Source: a bacterium (lineage in GTDB: Bacteria > UBA8248). Taken from it: a stretch of 64,000 bases of DNA. The stretch is taken from positions 141,982 through 205,981 of the forward strand of contig JAJEJD010000032.1 of the NCBI GenBank assembly GCA_022828125.1. The letters are read 5' to 3'. A program made the translations under genes and the position numbers. Under the pieces are notes generated by a model, which was not told the origin of the DNA, did no database searches, and worked only from the letters and a program-made list of their open reading frames with translations. Below, piece by piece: positions 33,567-43,481 of this stretch (the stretch's first letter is position 1; every line of letters starts with the position of its first letter).

Positions 33567-36059
33567 TTAATCGCCCTCTCCCCAAACCCTCCCGATGACT
33601 GCCTCAATCTTCTTCTCGAATCGATCGATCAATTTGCGGTTGGATTCGACCATGGATTGTTCGATATCAAGTTCGGCGACAATGGCTTCTTGGGTTTCGA
33701 GGGGTGGGAGGGGGATTTTGAATCCCTTGACTTGATGGGTTGTGAGATTCCTGAAAATCGCGCCCACTGACTGCGAGCTGTTGACTTGATGCTGAAACAT
33801 AAGATTCCAATAAAGATATGCAGACTTGACGTTTTCGTCTAGATCTCGAAGGCCAACAAAGCCGTCATGAATGCAGGCATCGACTGCGAGTATTGTTGGC
33901 AGTCCAGGATTCCCACTTACAGTAATGATTACGTCACCTTTTTCCATTGGGCGGCTTTTCGTAGCACCTTCTTCAGTCAAAGTGTCAATCTTTGGGGTCG
34001 AGTACATTCCATCTCTTGTAATATCAGCGACCATGAGACGAGGAATCGAACCACCATAATAACGTGAATCTCCTTTGGGTCTTGGCGAACTCCCTCTGAC
34101 AACAGTACACACCTCCCCCAACGCCACCATCGGCCATTCGGGATCGACCGCGATATGCGGGCGGTAGTTGTCGACCACCGCACGCGCTCCGTCGATGACT
34201 TTTTGGTAGCCCTCGATTTCGGAGACGCTCTCTTTTTGGACATCAAGTGGCGGGAGGGGGATTTGGATTGCTTTTATGTCCTTCGGGTAGATATGTATAC
34301 CTTTGACTATGGATTTGAATTCACTCTTCATCACTTGGGACAAAAGCAACTTATTCAGGAACAAAGGCATTATTTCATTACCAGCTCTGAATATCGTTAT
34401 CTCACCACTGGGCAATGATTTGGTTGGCGGGTCTATGTTGAGATAACCAATTTTTGAAGCAACATGACTTGCGTTGTGCGCCGCATTGATCATTAGAGTG
34501 TCGCCACGTTGTAGATATTTCGGCGTATTTATTTCGGTATCAATCCAACCCCTCTCGTTTTTATCAAAATATACGCCAAGTTCATCAAAATCTTTTACCT
34601 TTATTACCTTTATCCGCCCACTATCTTTATATTCTGACTTTCTGGAAGTAATTCCATTGAAGACTTCAGCGACACCACCAATTTCAACCCTTGGCCAAAC
34701 GGTTTGTCTCGTATCACTTACCCGATACTTCTCCCCGCTCAGGTTGTACTCCCCGTTCTCCGCGATCCTCTCCTTCTCGACGATCAGCCCCAGCGTTGAC
34801 TCGAAACCATTCAGTGATTCCCCTGCTCGCTGGCGTCTCAGATATTCGATGATTTCGCTCTTCACGTGCGGCAGGTCGTTCGATTCGATGGGGCGACGCT
34901 GCGCTCCCAGGTCGTAGCCATCGTTCTCGATTTTGAAAAAGGCGACGTTGTTCGTACTTCTCGCCAGAGCCCTGTCCAGAATAAGAACGGAGGTCTTGAC
35001 CCCTGCATAGGGGTTGAATACGCCCGCCGGAAGTGAGACCACGGCGACGAGGTATTCCTCCACCAGCATCTTGCGAAGCAATCTATGAGCGTTTTGGCTC
35101 TGGAAGATGATGCCCTCGGGCACGATGATTCCCGCGCGGCCCGCAGGCGTCAGATGGGTGGCCATGTAGTCCACGAAGAGCACCTCGCTGCGTTTGGATT
35201 GAACCGAAAAGCGATTGTGCGGGCGGATACCTCCTTTGGGCGACATGAACGGCGGGTTTGCCAGAATCACATCCGCGAAATCATCCCACCGCTCCTCGCT
35301 GGTGAGCGTGTCGTATTCGAAAATATGCGGGTCTTTGAGATCGTGCAGGTACATGTTCACCAAGGAGAGGCGCACCATGTCGGGAGAAATGTCGTAGCCC
35401 TTCAAGTTGTCCGCCAGCCGCTTTCTCTCCTCGGGAGTCAACGCGCTCCCTCCGTTTTCGCCGGTGTTCTCCTTGACGTGCTTGTAGGCGGAGATGAGAA
35501 AACCGGCTGTGCCGCAGGCGGGGTCGAGTATCTTCTCGTCCTTTTTTGGGTCGACTATCTCGACGATGAAGTCGATGATGTGGCGCGGCGTGCGGAACTG
35601 CCCGGCGTCTCCCTGTGAGCCGAGAACGGAGAGCAGGTATTCGAAGGCATCGCCCAGCCGTTCGGAGTGTTCGTAACTGAACTCGTCGATGACCTTGAGA
35701 AACATGCGCAGTGTTTCGGGGTCTCGGTATGGAAGGAAGGCGTTTTTGAAAATATCCCGAAACAACTGAGGAATACCCGGGTTCTCCGGCATTTTGATGA
35801 TGGCTTCGGCGTAGAGGTTCATGGTCTCCTGGCCGCCCAGACCCGCGCGCATCAGCTTCGCCCATCCGTAGCGGGCGAAATCCCCGCCGAAGAAGCTGCG
35901 CTCCCCACCCAATTCCTCTATCTGCGCGTCCATGTCATCCATGAACTTGTAAATCAAGGCGATGGTGATCTGCTCGACCTGGCTTTTGGGGTCGGGCACC
36001 TTCCCCACGAGGATGTCGCGGGCGGTGTCGATGCGGCGTTTTGTTTCGGTGTCGAGCAT
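33567..36059 (-). CDS. hsdMS: Fused type I restriction methylase and specificity subunit (HsdM-HsdS)
   Basis: 830 aa. HsdM_N-type helices at 1-140, then an N6-adenine methylase with motif I LDPACGTAGFL (about 178) and motif IV ILANPPFMSP (about 267) plus VPEGIIFQ. From about residue 460 the protein becomes an HsdS: two target-recognition domains (WPRVEIGGVAEVFNG and WPMVALGEVCTVVRG starts), each followed by coiled-coil conserved helices with IQIPLPPLDVQ and FKIPLPPLETQ. Modification and DNA recognition are thus one polypeptide, as in some type I and IIG-like systems. It follows hsdR by 12 bases. Confidence 0.92.
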   Translation of the reverse strand: MLDTETKRRIDTARDILVGKVPDPKSQVEQITIALIYKFMDDMDAQIEELGGERSFFGGDFARYGWAKLMRAGLGGQETMNLYAEAIIKMPENPGIPQLFRDIFKNAFLPYRDPETLRMFLKVIDEFSYEHSERLGDAFEYLLSVLGSQGDAGQFRTPRHIIDFIVEIVDPKKDEKILDPACGTAGFLISAYKHVKENTGENGGSALTPEERKRLADNLKGYDISPDMVRLSLVNMYLHDLKDPHIFEYDTLTSEERWDDFADVILANPPFMSPKGGIRPHNRFSVQSKRSEVLFVDYMATHLTPAGRAGIIVPEGIIFQSQNAHRLLRKMLVEEYLVAVVSLPAGVFNPYAGVKTSVLILDRALARSTNNVAFFKIENDGYDLGAQRRPIESNDLPHVKSEIIEYLRRQRAGESLNGFESTLGLIVEKERIAENGEYNLSGEKYRVSDTRQTVWPRVEIGGVAEVFNGITSRKSEYKDSGRIKVIKVKDFDELGVYFDKNERGWIDTEINTPKYLQRGDTLMINAAHNASHVASKIGYLNIDPPTKSLPSGEITIFRAGNEIMPLFLNKLLLSQVMKSEFKSIVKGIHIYPKDIKAIQIPLPPLDVQKESVSEIEGYQKVIDGARAVVDNYRPHIAVDPEWPMVALGEVCTVVRGSSPRPKGDSRYYGGSIPRLMVADITRDGMYSTPKIDTLTEEGATKSRPMEKGDVIITVSGNPGLPTILAVDACIHDGFVGLRDLDENVKSAYLYWNLMFQHQVNSSQSVGAIFRNLTTHQVKGFKIPLPPLETQEAIVAELDIEQSMVESNRKLIDRFEKKIEAVIGRVWGEGD

Positions 36060-36071
36060 GGAGTTTCCTTC

Positions 36072-38627
36072 CTAAGGGTACGGCGCGAACCGGTTCAAGG
36101 AAACGTAATCCTTCACATAGTCCGGAATGAGAGCACGGTATTTCTCCGGCACGTTGCGGAAGTCATCAAGGGAAAAAGCCGAGTTCGTGACGAGTTCACC
36201 GTATCGTCTCTCGTCGATGACGGCGCGAATCCTGTCGCTCGTAAGGTACGCCTCGAAGTAGCTCCGCACCGCCGGAATAGCAGCGGCCTCCTCCGGTTCG
36301 TGATCGGCGATGAATTTGGCGAATTCCTCCTCCAGGAGGTCGCCCTTCGACTTGAACTCGGGGATGAGGTCGAAGACTCTCTCCAGAATCTCACGGAGGG
36401 TGAGGCGTCTGTCCGTTTTGACCGCCTTTCGCAGCTTGTCGAGGTTGTAATACTCCTCCGGCTTGTCGAACACCTCGCGGTTCACGTGGTCGATCACGCG
36501 CTCCCATTCGCCAGCCCGGACGGCGGCGGCGATGGCCGCATCCCCCCGAACGGTTTCGCGGAACCTGTCGAACAACATGCGGTCCACCTTCATCCCCCGG
36601 TATCCGATGGGCACTTCCTTGACGCCCGCGAGGATGTCCTCGCCCGTATACTCGTAAGCGTCTCCTATCGGAGTAGGCCCATCGCCCTCACCAGGATCGT
36701 TCCCGCCGTGCCTTCGGATCTGCGGCAGTTTCAATACTTGCTCGTAGTCGTATTCGGTCTCGAAGTATTCGTAGTTGCCGAAGAAATCGAAGAGCATGAA
36801 CGCCGATTTTTTCGTCTCATCCGATTCGGGAAAATCCCGCAAGAGCCGCTCGTCGATGATCTCCCGCCTGAAATCGTGCTTGCGGGTGCCGCGCCCTTTG
36901 ATCTGCACGAAATCGGTGGGCGAGAAGATGGGGCGGAACAGGCCAAGGTTCAAGACGTCGGTACAGTCGTAACCCGTCGTCATCATGCCCACCGTCACGC
37001 ATACACGGGCCTTGCTCGTCCGGTAGCCATCCAAAAAGTTGGCCGAGCCGAGCAGGTTGTTGTTCGCGAAATTGATGGTGAACTGCTGCGCGTCGGCGAC
37101 CTGGGAGGTTACCTGCACGGCGAAATCGGACTGGTATTTACCCGGAAACATCCTGTCGGCGATCTCGTTCAATATCTGAGCGAGCTTGGCCGCGTGGTTC
37201 TGGCTCACGGAGAAGACGATAGATTTTCCGACCTCCCCGCTTACGGGATCGCGCAGGGCCTTCTCCAGAAAGGTCTTGCAGAAAAGCTGGTTCGTGGCTT
37301 CCGAGTAGAAACGCTTTTCGAACTCGCGCTTCTTGTAGATTTCCTCCCACTCCTCGCCCTCCTCGTCGGTGAACGCGGCGACGAAGCCCTCCTCCGAAAG
37401 AAGCTGCGTGGTAACGTCGGTGCGCGCGTCCATCACGGTCGCGTTGATCAGGTATCCGTCCCTCACGCCGTCGAGCAGCGAATAATGAAAGGTGGGCTGA
37501 TCTATCTCGCACCCGAAGGTGTGGTACGTGTCTCGTTGCAAGCGGCGCTCCACCGCGCGCGGGTCGCGGATGGTGGCGTCGATCTCGTCGAAGTTCTTGA
37601 GGTAGGCGCGGGGCGTGGCCGTCAAACCCAGCTTGTAGCCCACGAAGAAATCGAACACCTCGCGCGCGTTGCCGCCGATTGAGCGGTGCGCCTCGTCTGA
37701 AATCACGAGGTCGAAATCCGTCGGTGAAAAAAGCCGCTCGTATTTATCGTCGAACTGAAAGGATTGTACGGTGGTAACGACGATTTCGGCGCGCCGCCAG
37801 TCATTAGGGTTGTGCTTGTAGACGACGGTATCGTAGTCATTCGAGAGCAATTCCTTGAACGCCTTGTGCGCTTGCTCTTCAAGTTCGAGCCTGTCTACGA
37901 GGAAAAGCACGCGACGGGCGTTCCCCGTTCTCAAAAACAGCTTGATGACAGCGGCGGCGGTGAGCGTCTTGCCCGTGCCGGTCGCCATCTCGAACAGGAA
38001 GCGGTCGCTACCCTCCTTTACCGCCTTTTGCAGCGCGTGGATCGCCCGCAGTTGATATGGACGCAGAAAGCGCAGCTTGTTGGCCCGGATGAATTCTGCT
38101 CGCTCGTTCTCATTCTTCCAGGCGGCCTGATTGGCGTAGTTCGGCTGCTGGGTGAGGACGATGTAGTCCTTCTCCACCCGTTCTTCTATCAGACACTTGG
38201 GGTCAGGAGGCGAAACGTCCCTGCGAGCGGATGCCGCATCAGGTGTCGGAAACGTGGTGGCGGGGTTGGGGTTTCCGTGCTCCAGATCCCAGAAGTAGTG
38301 CCGGTTGCCGTTCGAGAGGATGACGAAGCGGCAGTCCTGAGAACGCGCATATTTGCGGGCCTGCTCCTTGCCGACGAGCGGGTTCTTATCCTCGGACTTC
38401 GCTTCCAGGACGATGAAGGGGAATCCATTCTCGTCTAGCAGGAGAAAGTCGATGAAGCCTCTGGATGTTCGCTCGAAGTCATCGCCCAGGTCGTCCAGGT
38501 CGGACGCCTTGATGGTGACGCTCGGTTCCAGGCAGATGTTGGCGGGCTTGCCGTCTTCCGCGAAGAACCGCCAGCCCGCCTCTTCGAGCAGCCTGTTTAT
38601 CTTGACGCGCGCAGCCGCCTCGCTCAT
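36072..38627 (-). CDS. hsdR: Type I restriction enzyme R subunit
   Basis: 851 aa. N-terminal PD-(D/E)xK nuclease (GFIDFLLLDENGFPFIVLEAKSED), then an SF2 motor: MATGTGKTLTAAAVI (Walker A), LFLVDRLELEEQA, DLVISDEAHRSIGGN (DEAH), LGLTATPRAY, and FVQIKGRGTRKHDF (motif VI), with an EcoEI-type C-terminal domain (GAYEYTGEDI-like and LREILERVF). It translocates DNA and cuts unmodified targets together with HsdMS. The ATG at 38627 follows AGAGGA. Length and motifs are complete, so this system looks functional, unlike the remnant at 16-17 kb. Confidence 0.94.
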   Translation of the reverse strand: MSEAAARVKINRLLEEAGWRFFAEDGKPANICLEPSVTIKASDLDDLGDDFERTSRGFIDFLLLDENGFPFIVLEAKSEDKNPLVGKEQARKYARSQDCRFVILSNGNRHYFWDLEHGNPNPATTFPTPDAASARRDVSPPDPKCLIEERVEKDYIVLTQQPNYANQAAWKNENERAEFIRANKLRFLRPYQLRAIHALQKAVKEGSDRFLFEMATGTGKTLTAAAVIKLFLRTGNARRVLFLVDRLELEEQAHKAFKELLSNDYDTVVYKHNPNDWRRAEIVVTTVQSFQFDDKYERLFSPTDFDLVISDEAHRSIGGNAREVFDFFVGYKLGLTATPRAYLKNFDEIDATIRDPRAVERRLQRDTYHTFGCEIDQPTFHYSLLDGVRDGYLINATVMDARTDVTTQLLSEEGFVAAFTDEEGEEWEEIYKKREFEKRFYSEATNQLFCKTFLEKALRDPVSGEVGKSIVFSVSQNHAAKLAQILNEIADRMFPGKYQSDFAVQVTSQVADAQQFTINFANNNLLGSANFLDGYRTSKARVCVTVGMMTTGYDCTDVLNLGLFRPIFSPTDFVQIKGRGTRKHDFRREIIDERLLRDFPESDETKKSAFMLFDFFGNYEYFETEYDYEQVLKLPQIRRHGGNDPGEGDGPTPIGDAYEYTGEDILAGVKEVPIGYRGMKVDRMLFDRFRETVRGDAAIAAAVRAGEWERVIDHVNREVFDKPEEYYNLDKLRKAVKTDRRLTLREILERVFDLIPEFKSKGDLLEEEFAKFIADHEPEEAAAIPAVRSYFEAYLTSDRIRAVIDERRYGELVTNSAFSLDDFRNVPEKYRALIPDYVKDYVSLNRFAPYP

Positions 38628-38838
38628 CGGGTCCTCTTCCTCGTGCGCTGCAACCGAATTTATGGATACCCCTTTTTATCCCCTTCACCCCGCAAGAGCA
38701 ACCTTCACCCCCCCCTTCCCTCTCCACGCATTCGGGTTCATAATCCGGCTATACTCGTTCCCGAAGCCATCGACCAAAAGCCGGGGCCGCGCGGGCGACC
38801 TCCCCCCGGCTTTACCGGACCCCCCATGAGGAGAAACC

Positions 38839-40110
38839 ATGAAGCGCGTGATCGCTCCTGCAGACTGCCCGGCCTCCCCGAAAGCGCAGTCAGAGGCCAT
38901 CGAGACCGAACACCTGCTGTTTTTCGCCGGACAGATGGCGACGGACTACGCCGCCGGCGTCGCGCCCGAGGCCGCGGTGGACCCCGGCAACCCGTTCGCG
39001 GGTCCTCCGCCGATGGCGCGGCAGACCCACGTCATCCTCCGGCGGATGGGGAAAATCCTCGAATCGGCGGGCCTCGGTTTCGAGGACCTGATCCGCATCG
39101 AGCAGTTCATCACCGGCCGCGAGGAGGCCGCGTGGTATTCCGCGACGCGGCAGGCCTACATGTCGAAGGCGCACCCGACCAGCACGCGGGTGGTGGCGCG
39201 CGCCCTGGAGGTGCCCGGTGCGCTCATCGTGTGCGACGGCTTCGCGCTCAAGCCCGGCTCGGGATGGGAGAAGCGGACGCACGACCTGGAACTCGTGCCC
39301 AAGTCCCTCACGGGCTACCCCGCGGCCCAGTCCGCAGGTCCTTTCGTGCTGATGCCGGGCATGATCGCCACCGACTACGCGACCGGGATTCACCCCGACG
39401 CCCGCGTCGACCCGACTTTCTGGCACCAGTCCGCCATCAAGCGCCAGACCGAGTACATCCTCCGCACCAAACAGAAGGTGCTGAACGAACTCGGTCTCGA
39501 CCTGGGCGACATCGTCCAGACTTCCGTGTACCTCACCCACATGGAGGACCTCCCGGCGGTGGACCTCGTGTGGCGCGAGTTCTTCGGCGACGCTCCGCCC
39601 GCGCGCAGCGTCATCCCCTGCGACGATCTGGCCATCGGCGGCGCGCGAATCGAGGTCAGCTCCATCTCCCTGCGCCCGGACGGCGGACTTGCGCGCCAGA
39701 CGATTCACGCGCCCGACGCCCCGCCATCCCCCTTCCACGAACCGCACGCCGTCAAGACGGGGCCGTATCTGTGGCTATCCACGCAGCTCGCAGCAGACGA
39801 AAGCGGCCTGGCGCCCGAGGTCCGCGTGAACCCGGGCCTCCCCTGGCATTCCTCGCCGGTCAAGCGCCAGACCGAATACATACTCGGAAACGCGGACGCC
39901 ATCTGCCGGGCGGCGGGAGGGAGTCTCGCCGACGTGATAAGAAGCCAGACCGTGTTCGGCGACATGGCCGATCTGCACGGCGCGTTCGAAGTCTGGAGCG
40001 GCGCATTCGCCGACGCGCCGCCGGTGAACATGAGCGCGCAGACCGCCACGCCCATGCCCGTGCCCGGATGCCGGATACTGGCGTCGCTCGTGGCCTACAT
40101 CCCGGATTGA
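38839..40110 (+). CDS. Triple-domain RidA/YjgF-like protein
   Basis: 423 aa built from three RidA-like units at about 1-145, 150-285 and 295-420. Each has the family sequence: LLFFAGQMATDY, FVLMPGMIATDY and YLWLSTQLAADE at the beginning; VDPGNPF, VDPTFWHQ and VNPGLPWHS; then RQTHVILRRMGKIL or RQTEYIL; and DLIRIEQFIT, DIVQTSVYLT or DVIRSQTVFG. Single RidA domains form trimers that hydrolyse reactive enamines/imines; a covalent three-unit chain could fold as one pseudo-trimer. The trimer-interface Arg is seen as TRVV, ARSVIPCDDL or VNMSAQ (missing in the third). GAGGAGAAACC precedes the ATG. Confidence 0.85.
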   Translation: MKRVIAPADCPASPKAQSEAIETEHLLFFAGQMATDYAAGVAPEAAVDPGNPFAGPPPMARQTHVILRRMGKILESAGLGFEDLIRIEQFITGREEAAWYSATRQAYMSKAHPTSTRVVARALEVPGALIVCDGFALKPGSGWEKRTHDLELVPKSLTGYPAAQSAGPFVLMPGMIATDYATGIHPDARVDPTFWHQSAIKRQTEYILRTKQKVLNELGLDLGDIVQTSVYLTHMEDLPAVDLVWREFFGDAPPARSVIPCDDLAIGGARIEVSSISLRPDGGLARQTIHAPDAPPSPFHEPHAVKTGPYLWLSTQLAADESGLAPEVRVNPGLPWHSSPVKRQTEYILGNADAICRAAGGSLADVIRSQTVFGDMADLHGAFEVWSGAFADAPPVNMSAQTATPMPVPGCRILASLVAYIPD

Positions 40111-40166
40111 GGGGAGGAGTCGAGCCCTTCGGGGGTGGAGGAGTCGCCCCGCTCGACTGAAAAACC

Positions 40167-40488
40167 AACCCCCCCTACCCCCCCTTGTCAGGGGGGTAGA
40201 AAAAGTACCCCCCCTCGCCGGGGGGGCTTTTTTGTTTTTACCTCCCTCGCCGTGGGCGCCGCTTTTGTCCCCCTAAGGAGCGTCCGGGCGTAGACGACGG
40301 AAAGCGAATTCCTGCCGAGGGGTTTTGACTTTACCCCCCTGACAAGGGGGGGTAGAAAAAGAAAACCCCCCTCGCCGGGGGTGCCGCTTTTATCCCCCTG
40401 AGGAGCGTCCGGGCGTAGACAACGGAAAGCGAATTCCTGCTGAGGGGTTTTGACTTTACCCCTCTGTTAAGGGGGGGTAGGGGGGGTT
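40167..40488. repeat. Expanded family A element with internal tandem duplication
   Basis: Starts AACCCCCCCTACCCCCCCTT and ends GGGGTAGGGGGGGTT-type. Inside, a block of about 110 bases (CGCCGCTTTTGTCCCCCTAAGGAGCGTCCGGG and onward, quoted here only in part) occurs at 40246-40355 and again at 40371-40480 with few changes. No gene is seen in 40111-40733. Confidence 0.85.
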
Positions 40489-40733
40489 GCCTTTCAAGCT
40501 TCATAAGGCCAGGCGCCTCCGCGTGGTTTAACCCGCGCATGGATTATGCTAGTGTCAGTTACATACAGAATATAAAGCGCGCTTGAGATCGCGAGCGAGC
40601 GATGCGGAATCGGGGTGGGCCCGCGATTTTTCACGTCGTTTCCGCTTCATGCGATACGGCCCCGCCTTCCCCGTCATCTCTTCGCGGTCCGTGTTCGCCG
40701 GGCCCCGGCCCGGCCAGGAGAGGGAGTGGATAC

Positions 40734-42089
40734 ATGGAACAGGCGGCGGGTATGTCCGAACATCGGGAGAAGGTCTGGGCGGCGATCGACAAGGGGCGTC
40801 TCAAGAAGCTGGGGATGGACCTGGTCGACATCTGGAGCCCCACCGGAGAGGAAGAGGAGATCGCCCGCTTCCTGGGCGATCGCTACGAGTCCATCGGGCT
40901 CGCCTCGCGCCTCCAGGAGTTCGAGACGGACAGGTTCAACGCGCTGGGCACCCTGAACGGCGACGGCACCGGCATCGAGTTCCTCTTCTGCGGACATATC
41001 GACACCTCCTACTCGGGCAAGGAGCCCGGCCTGCCCAAGCTCCCCGCCTACCAGCCGAACGCCTGGAGCGAAACGGACCCCGCCACGGGCGAAGAATGGA
41101 TATACGGCCTGGGCATCTACAACATGAAGGGCGCTATCGCCTGCTACGTCGAGGCGCTGAACGCCATCCAGGACGCGGGCGTCAAGCTCAAGGGGAACGT
41201 CACCGTCGGGGCGGTGGGCGGCGAGATCGAGATGGGCGCGATCGACCAGTACCAGGGCAAGCACTACCGGGGCGGCGGCTGCGGGGCCTGCTACCTGGCC
41301 ACCCACGGCGGCAGCGCCGACATGGCGGTCATCGGCGAGCCGTCCGAGATGCGGGTGGTGCTCGGCCACATGGGCTACGTCTACCACAAGATCACCGTCT
41401 ACGGGACGCCGGCCCACACGACCTACGCGCACAACGCGGTCAACGCCATCCTGAAGATGAAGAAAATCCTCGACGCCCTGGAGCGCTGGGCGCCCAAGTA
41501 CCGCGAAGCGCACCCCTACGGAAACTCGAACGCCAACGTGAACATCGCGGCCATCGAGGGCGGCTGGCCCTGGCGGTGCAGCCGCACCCCCGTTTTCTGC
41601 AACCTCTATCTGGATACGCGCCTCCTGCCCAGGCAGCACCCCCTGGAGATCAAGCGCGAGATTCAGGACATCATCGAGGAGATCGTGGCGGGAGACCCCG
41701 ACCTCAAGGTGGACCTCGAGATGTACATGTCCAACCCGGGGGCCGAAATCGAGGATGACGAATACATCTACGGCGCCATCAAGCGCGCCCACAAGTCGGT
41801 GCACGGACAGGACCCGGAAACGGTGACCGAGGGCTGGATTTCGGACGCCTCCCACATCACGCGCTACGGCATTCCCGCCCTCAACTACGGACCCTCGGGC
41901 AGGACGCGCTCGGGCGTACCGGGGTGGGACCCGAACATCGGCGAGCACGTGAGCCTCGAGGACCTCTACCACACCACGAAGGTCTATGCGAGCCTGGTGC
42001 TCGACGTTTGCGGCAGGCCGAGGGATGAAATCCTCCCCCACATCAAGCGGAAGATCGAAGAGCAGCGCCACAGCACGGTCACGCTCTAG
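40734..42089 (+). CDS. M20-family peptidase-like protein with altered metal site
   Basis: 451 aa. The ArgE/DapE/ACY1 fold is clear: CGHIDTSYSG (metal His and catalytic Asp), VIGEPSEMRVVLGHMGYVY, the dimerisation-domain start TVYGTPAHTTYAHNAVNA, and GEHVSLEDLYHTTKVY (C-terminal His). Two normal ligand motifs deviate: the bridging Asp of G-x-D-x-K-G reads GLGIYNMKG (Asn), and the Glu-Glu pair reads GGEIEMG. Catalysis may use a different metal number, or the protein may have another role. The ATG at 40734 follows AGGGAG. It precedes an ABC importer, so it may act on the imported compound. Confidence 0.8.
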   Translation: MEQAAGMSEHREKVWAAIDKGRLKKLGMDLVDIWSPTGEEEEIARFLGDRYESIGLASRLQEFETDRFNALGTLNGDGTGIEFLFCGHIDTSYSGKEPGLPKLPAYQPNAWSETDPATGEEWIYGLGIYNMKGAIACYVEALNAIQDAGVKLKGNVTVGAVGGEIEMGAIDQYQGKHYRGGGCGACYLATHGGSADMAVIGEPSEMRVVLGHMGYVYHKITVYGTPAHTTYAHNAVNAILKMKKILDALERWAPKYREAHPYGNSNANVNIAAIEGGWPWRCSRTPVFCNLYLDTRLLPRQHPLEIKREIQDIIEEIVAGDPDLKVDLEMYMSNPGAEIEDDEYIYGAIKRAHKSVHGQDPETVTEGWISDASHITRYGIPALNYGPSGRTRSGVPGWDPNIGEHVSLEDLYHTTKVYASLVLDVCGRPRDEILPHIKRKIEEQRHSTVTL

Positions 42090-42182
42090 GCGGCGGGAGG
42101 AGAAGGCGACGGACAGCCGGGGTTGTTGAAAAAGACCCCTTTTCAGGGAGATAGAGGGAATGCTCCTCCCGGCTGGAAAGGC

Positions 42183-42294
42183 AACCCCCCCTACCCCCCC
42201 TTGACAGGGGGGTATGAAAAGGCGAAGCGCCCTCGCCGGGCCGAGAGGGTTTTGATTTTTCTTGCCCCCCTGACAAGGGGGGGTAGGGGGGGTT
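42183..42294. repeat. Family A element, 42.2 kb copy
   Basis: Left arm AACCCCCCCTACCCCCCCTT then GACAGGGGGGTA, right arm GCCCCCCTGACAAGGGGGGG ending TAGGGGGGGTT. GTTGAAAAAG lies 50 bases upstream. No gene. Confidence 0.85.
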
Positions 42295-42393
42295 ATTCCT
42301 CCTGAGGAGGGAAATCCGGGTTTCACTTGGACGTTTGAGGAAGTTCCTGAAGAAGTTCGCTTTTCGAGGCAATCACTACAGGGAGGTTGAGCT

Positions 42394-43383
42394 ATGCGTC
42401 ACACGGCAAACAGGATGTTCGGATTCGTGCTGATTCTACTGGTAGCGTTCGCCCTGGTTGCGGCCGTTCCGGCAGAGGCGGCGCCCAAGAAGTCCTCGTA
42501 CACCTATCTCATCGGCTCCACGCCCCAGTTCGCTCCGATAGTGGCGGCGGTCCACAAGGGGTTCTACAAGAAGCTGGGACTCAACGTGAAACTCAAGCAC
42601 TTCACCTCGGGCGGCGTCGCCGCGCAGTCGTTCATCGCGGGACGCGGAGACTTCGTGAACACGGGGGACTGGCCCGCCGTGCGCACCTGGCTCCAGACCA
42701 AGGGCAAGATCGTCGGGGTCCACCCCTCCGCGCACTACACCGAGCTTTCGGTGGTGGTCGCCAAGAAAGGGATCAAGAGCGCCAAGGATTTCATCGGCAA
42801 GACGATGGGCGTGTGGCTGGGGACGACGTCGGAGTTCTTCGCGGCCAAGTATCTCGACGCGAACGGCGTCAAGCTCTCCGACGTGAAGTACAAGAACGTC
42901 AAGCCGGCCGAGATGGTCGTCGCCCTCGACGGGGGCGACCTGGACGGCTTCACCATCTGGCAGCCCTTCGGCTGGCGGTCGGTCGAGGTGTCGGGCGCGA
43001 AAAAGGTGCACATCCTGAGCACGGGTAAGGGCTTCTTCACCGAGTACATGGTCACGTCCGCCCGCAAGGACCTCATCGACAACGACTTCGACGCCGTGAC
43101 GGCGCTCATCAAGGGGACGATGCAGGGCGCCGAGTTCTCCGCGAAGAACCTCGACGAAGCGTCGAAGATCGTGGGCAAGGAGTTCAAGGTCCCCGCGGAC
43201 AAGGCCAGGCGGATGATCGCGGTCATGAACATGGACGTGTCCTATACGGCGCAATTCCGGAAGGACATGGACTCCCTCAACAACTTCATGATCTCGAAGG
43301 GCAAGTCCAAGGCCAAGGTGGACTGGGGCAAGCTCTTCGATTCGAGGGGCCTGAAGTCGGTGAGCCCCGGGCTCATCAAGTAG
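42394..43383 (+). CDS. ABC importer substrate-binding protein (SsuA/NMT1 type)
   Basis: 329 aa. Signal peptide at about 1-29 (FGFVLILLVAFALVAAVPAEA), then a type II periplasmic binding fold of the NMT1/nitrate-sulfonate-taurine group: IGSTPQFAPIVAAVHKGFYKKLG, GGVAAQSFIAGRGDFVNTGD, SAKDFIGKTMGVWLG, DGFTIWQPFGW. The ligand cannot be read. GGGAGGTTGAGCT precedes the ATG. It belongs with the ATPase and two permeases that follow after a repeat-filled gap of 455 bases. Confidence 0.9.
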   Translation: MRHTANRMFGFVLILLVAFALVAAVPAEAAPKKSSYTYLIGSTPQFAPIVAAVHKGFYKKLGLNVKLKHFTSGGVAAQSFIAGRGDFVNTGDWPAVRTWLQTKGKIVGVHPSAHYTELSVVVAKKGIKSAKDFIGKTMGVWLGTTSEFFAAKYLDANGVKLSDVKYKNVKPAEMVVALDGGDLDGFTIWQPFGWRSVEVSGAKKVHILSTGKGFFTEYMVTSARKDLIDNDFDAVTALIKGTMQGAEFSAKNLDEASKIVGKEFKVPADKARRMIAVMNMDVSYTAQFRKDMDSLNNFMISKGKSKAKVDWGKLFDSRGLKSVSPGLIK

Positions 43384-43481
43384 GCAAGGGACGAAAACGC
43401 GGTTTGGCCAGTTGAAAGAGTCCCTTGAGGGTCGGGGTTCTCCTCCTTGAGAAACCCGGCGCCAAGACGAGCAAAGGCGAG

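Noticed and set aside
35667..37682. Long open frame (671 codons) on the plus strand over hsdR and hsdMS
   Set aside because: Antisense shadow of two clearly recognised genes in GC-rich DNA; no ribosome site or protein motif.
40674..42326. 550-codon minus-strand frame over the M20-like gene
   Set aside because: Shadow frame of a GC-rich gene; it also runs into the family A repeat.
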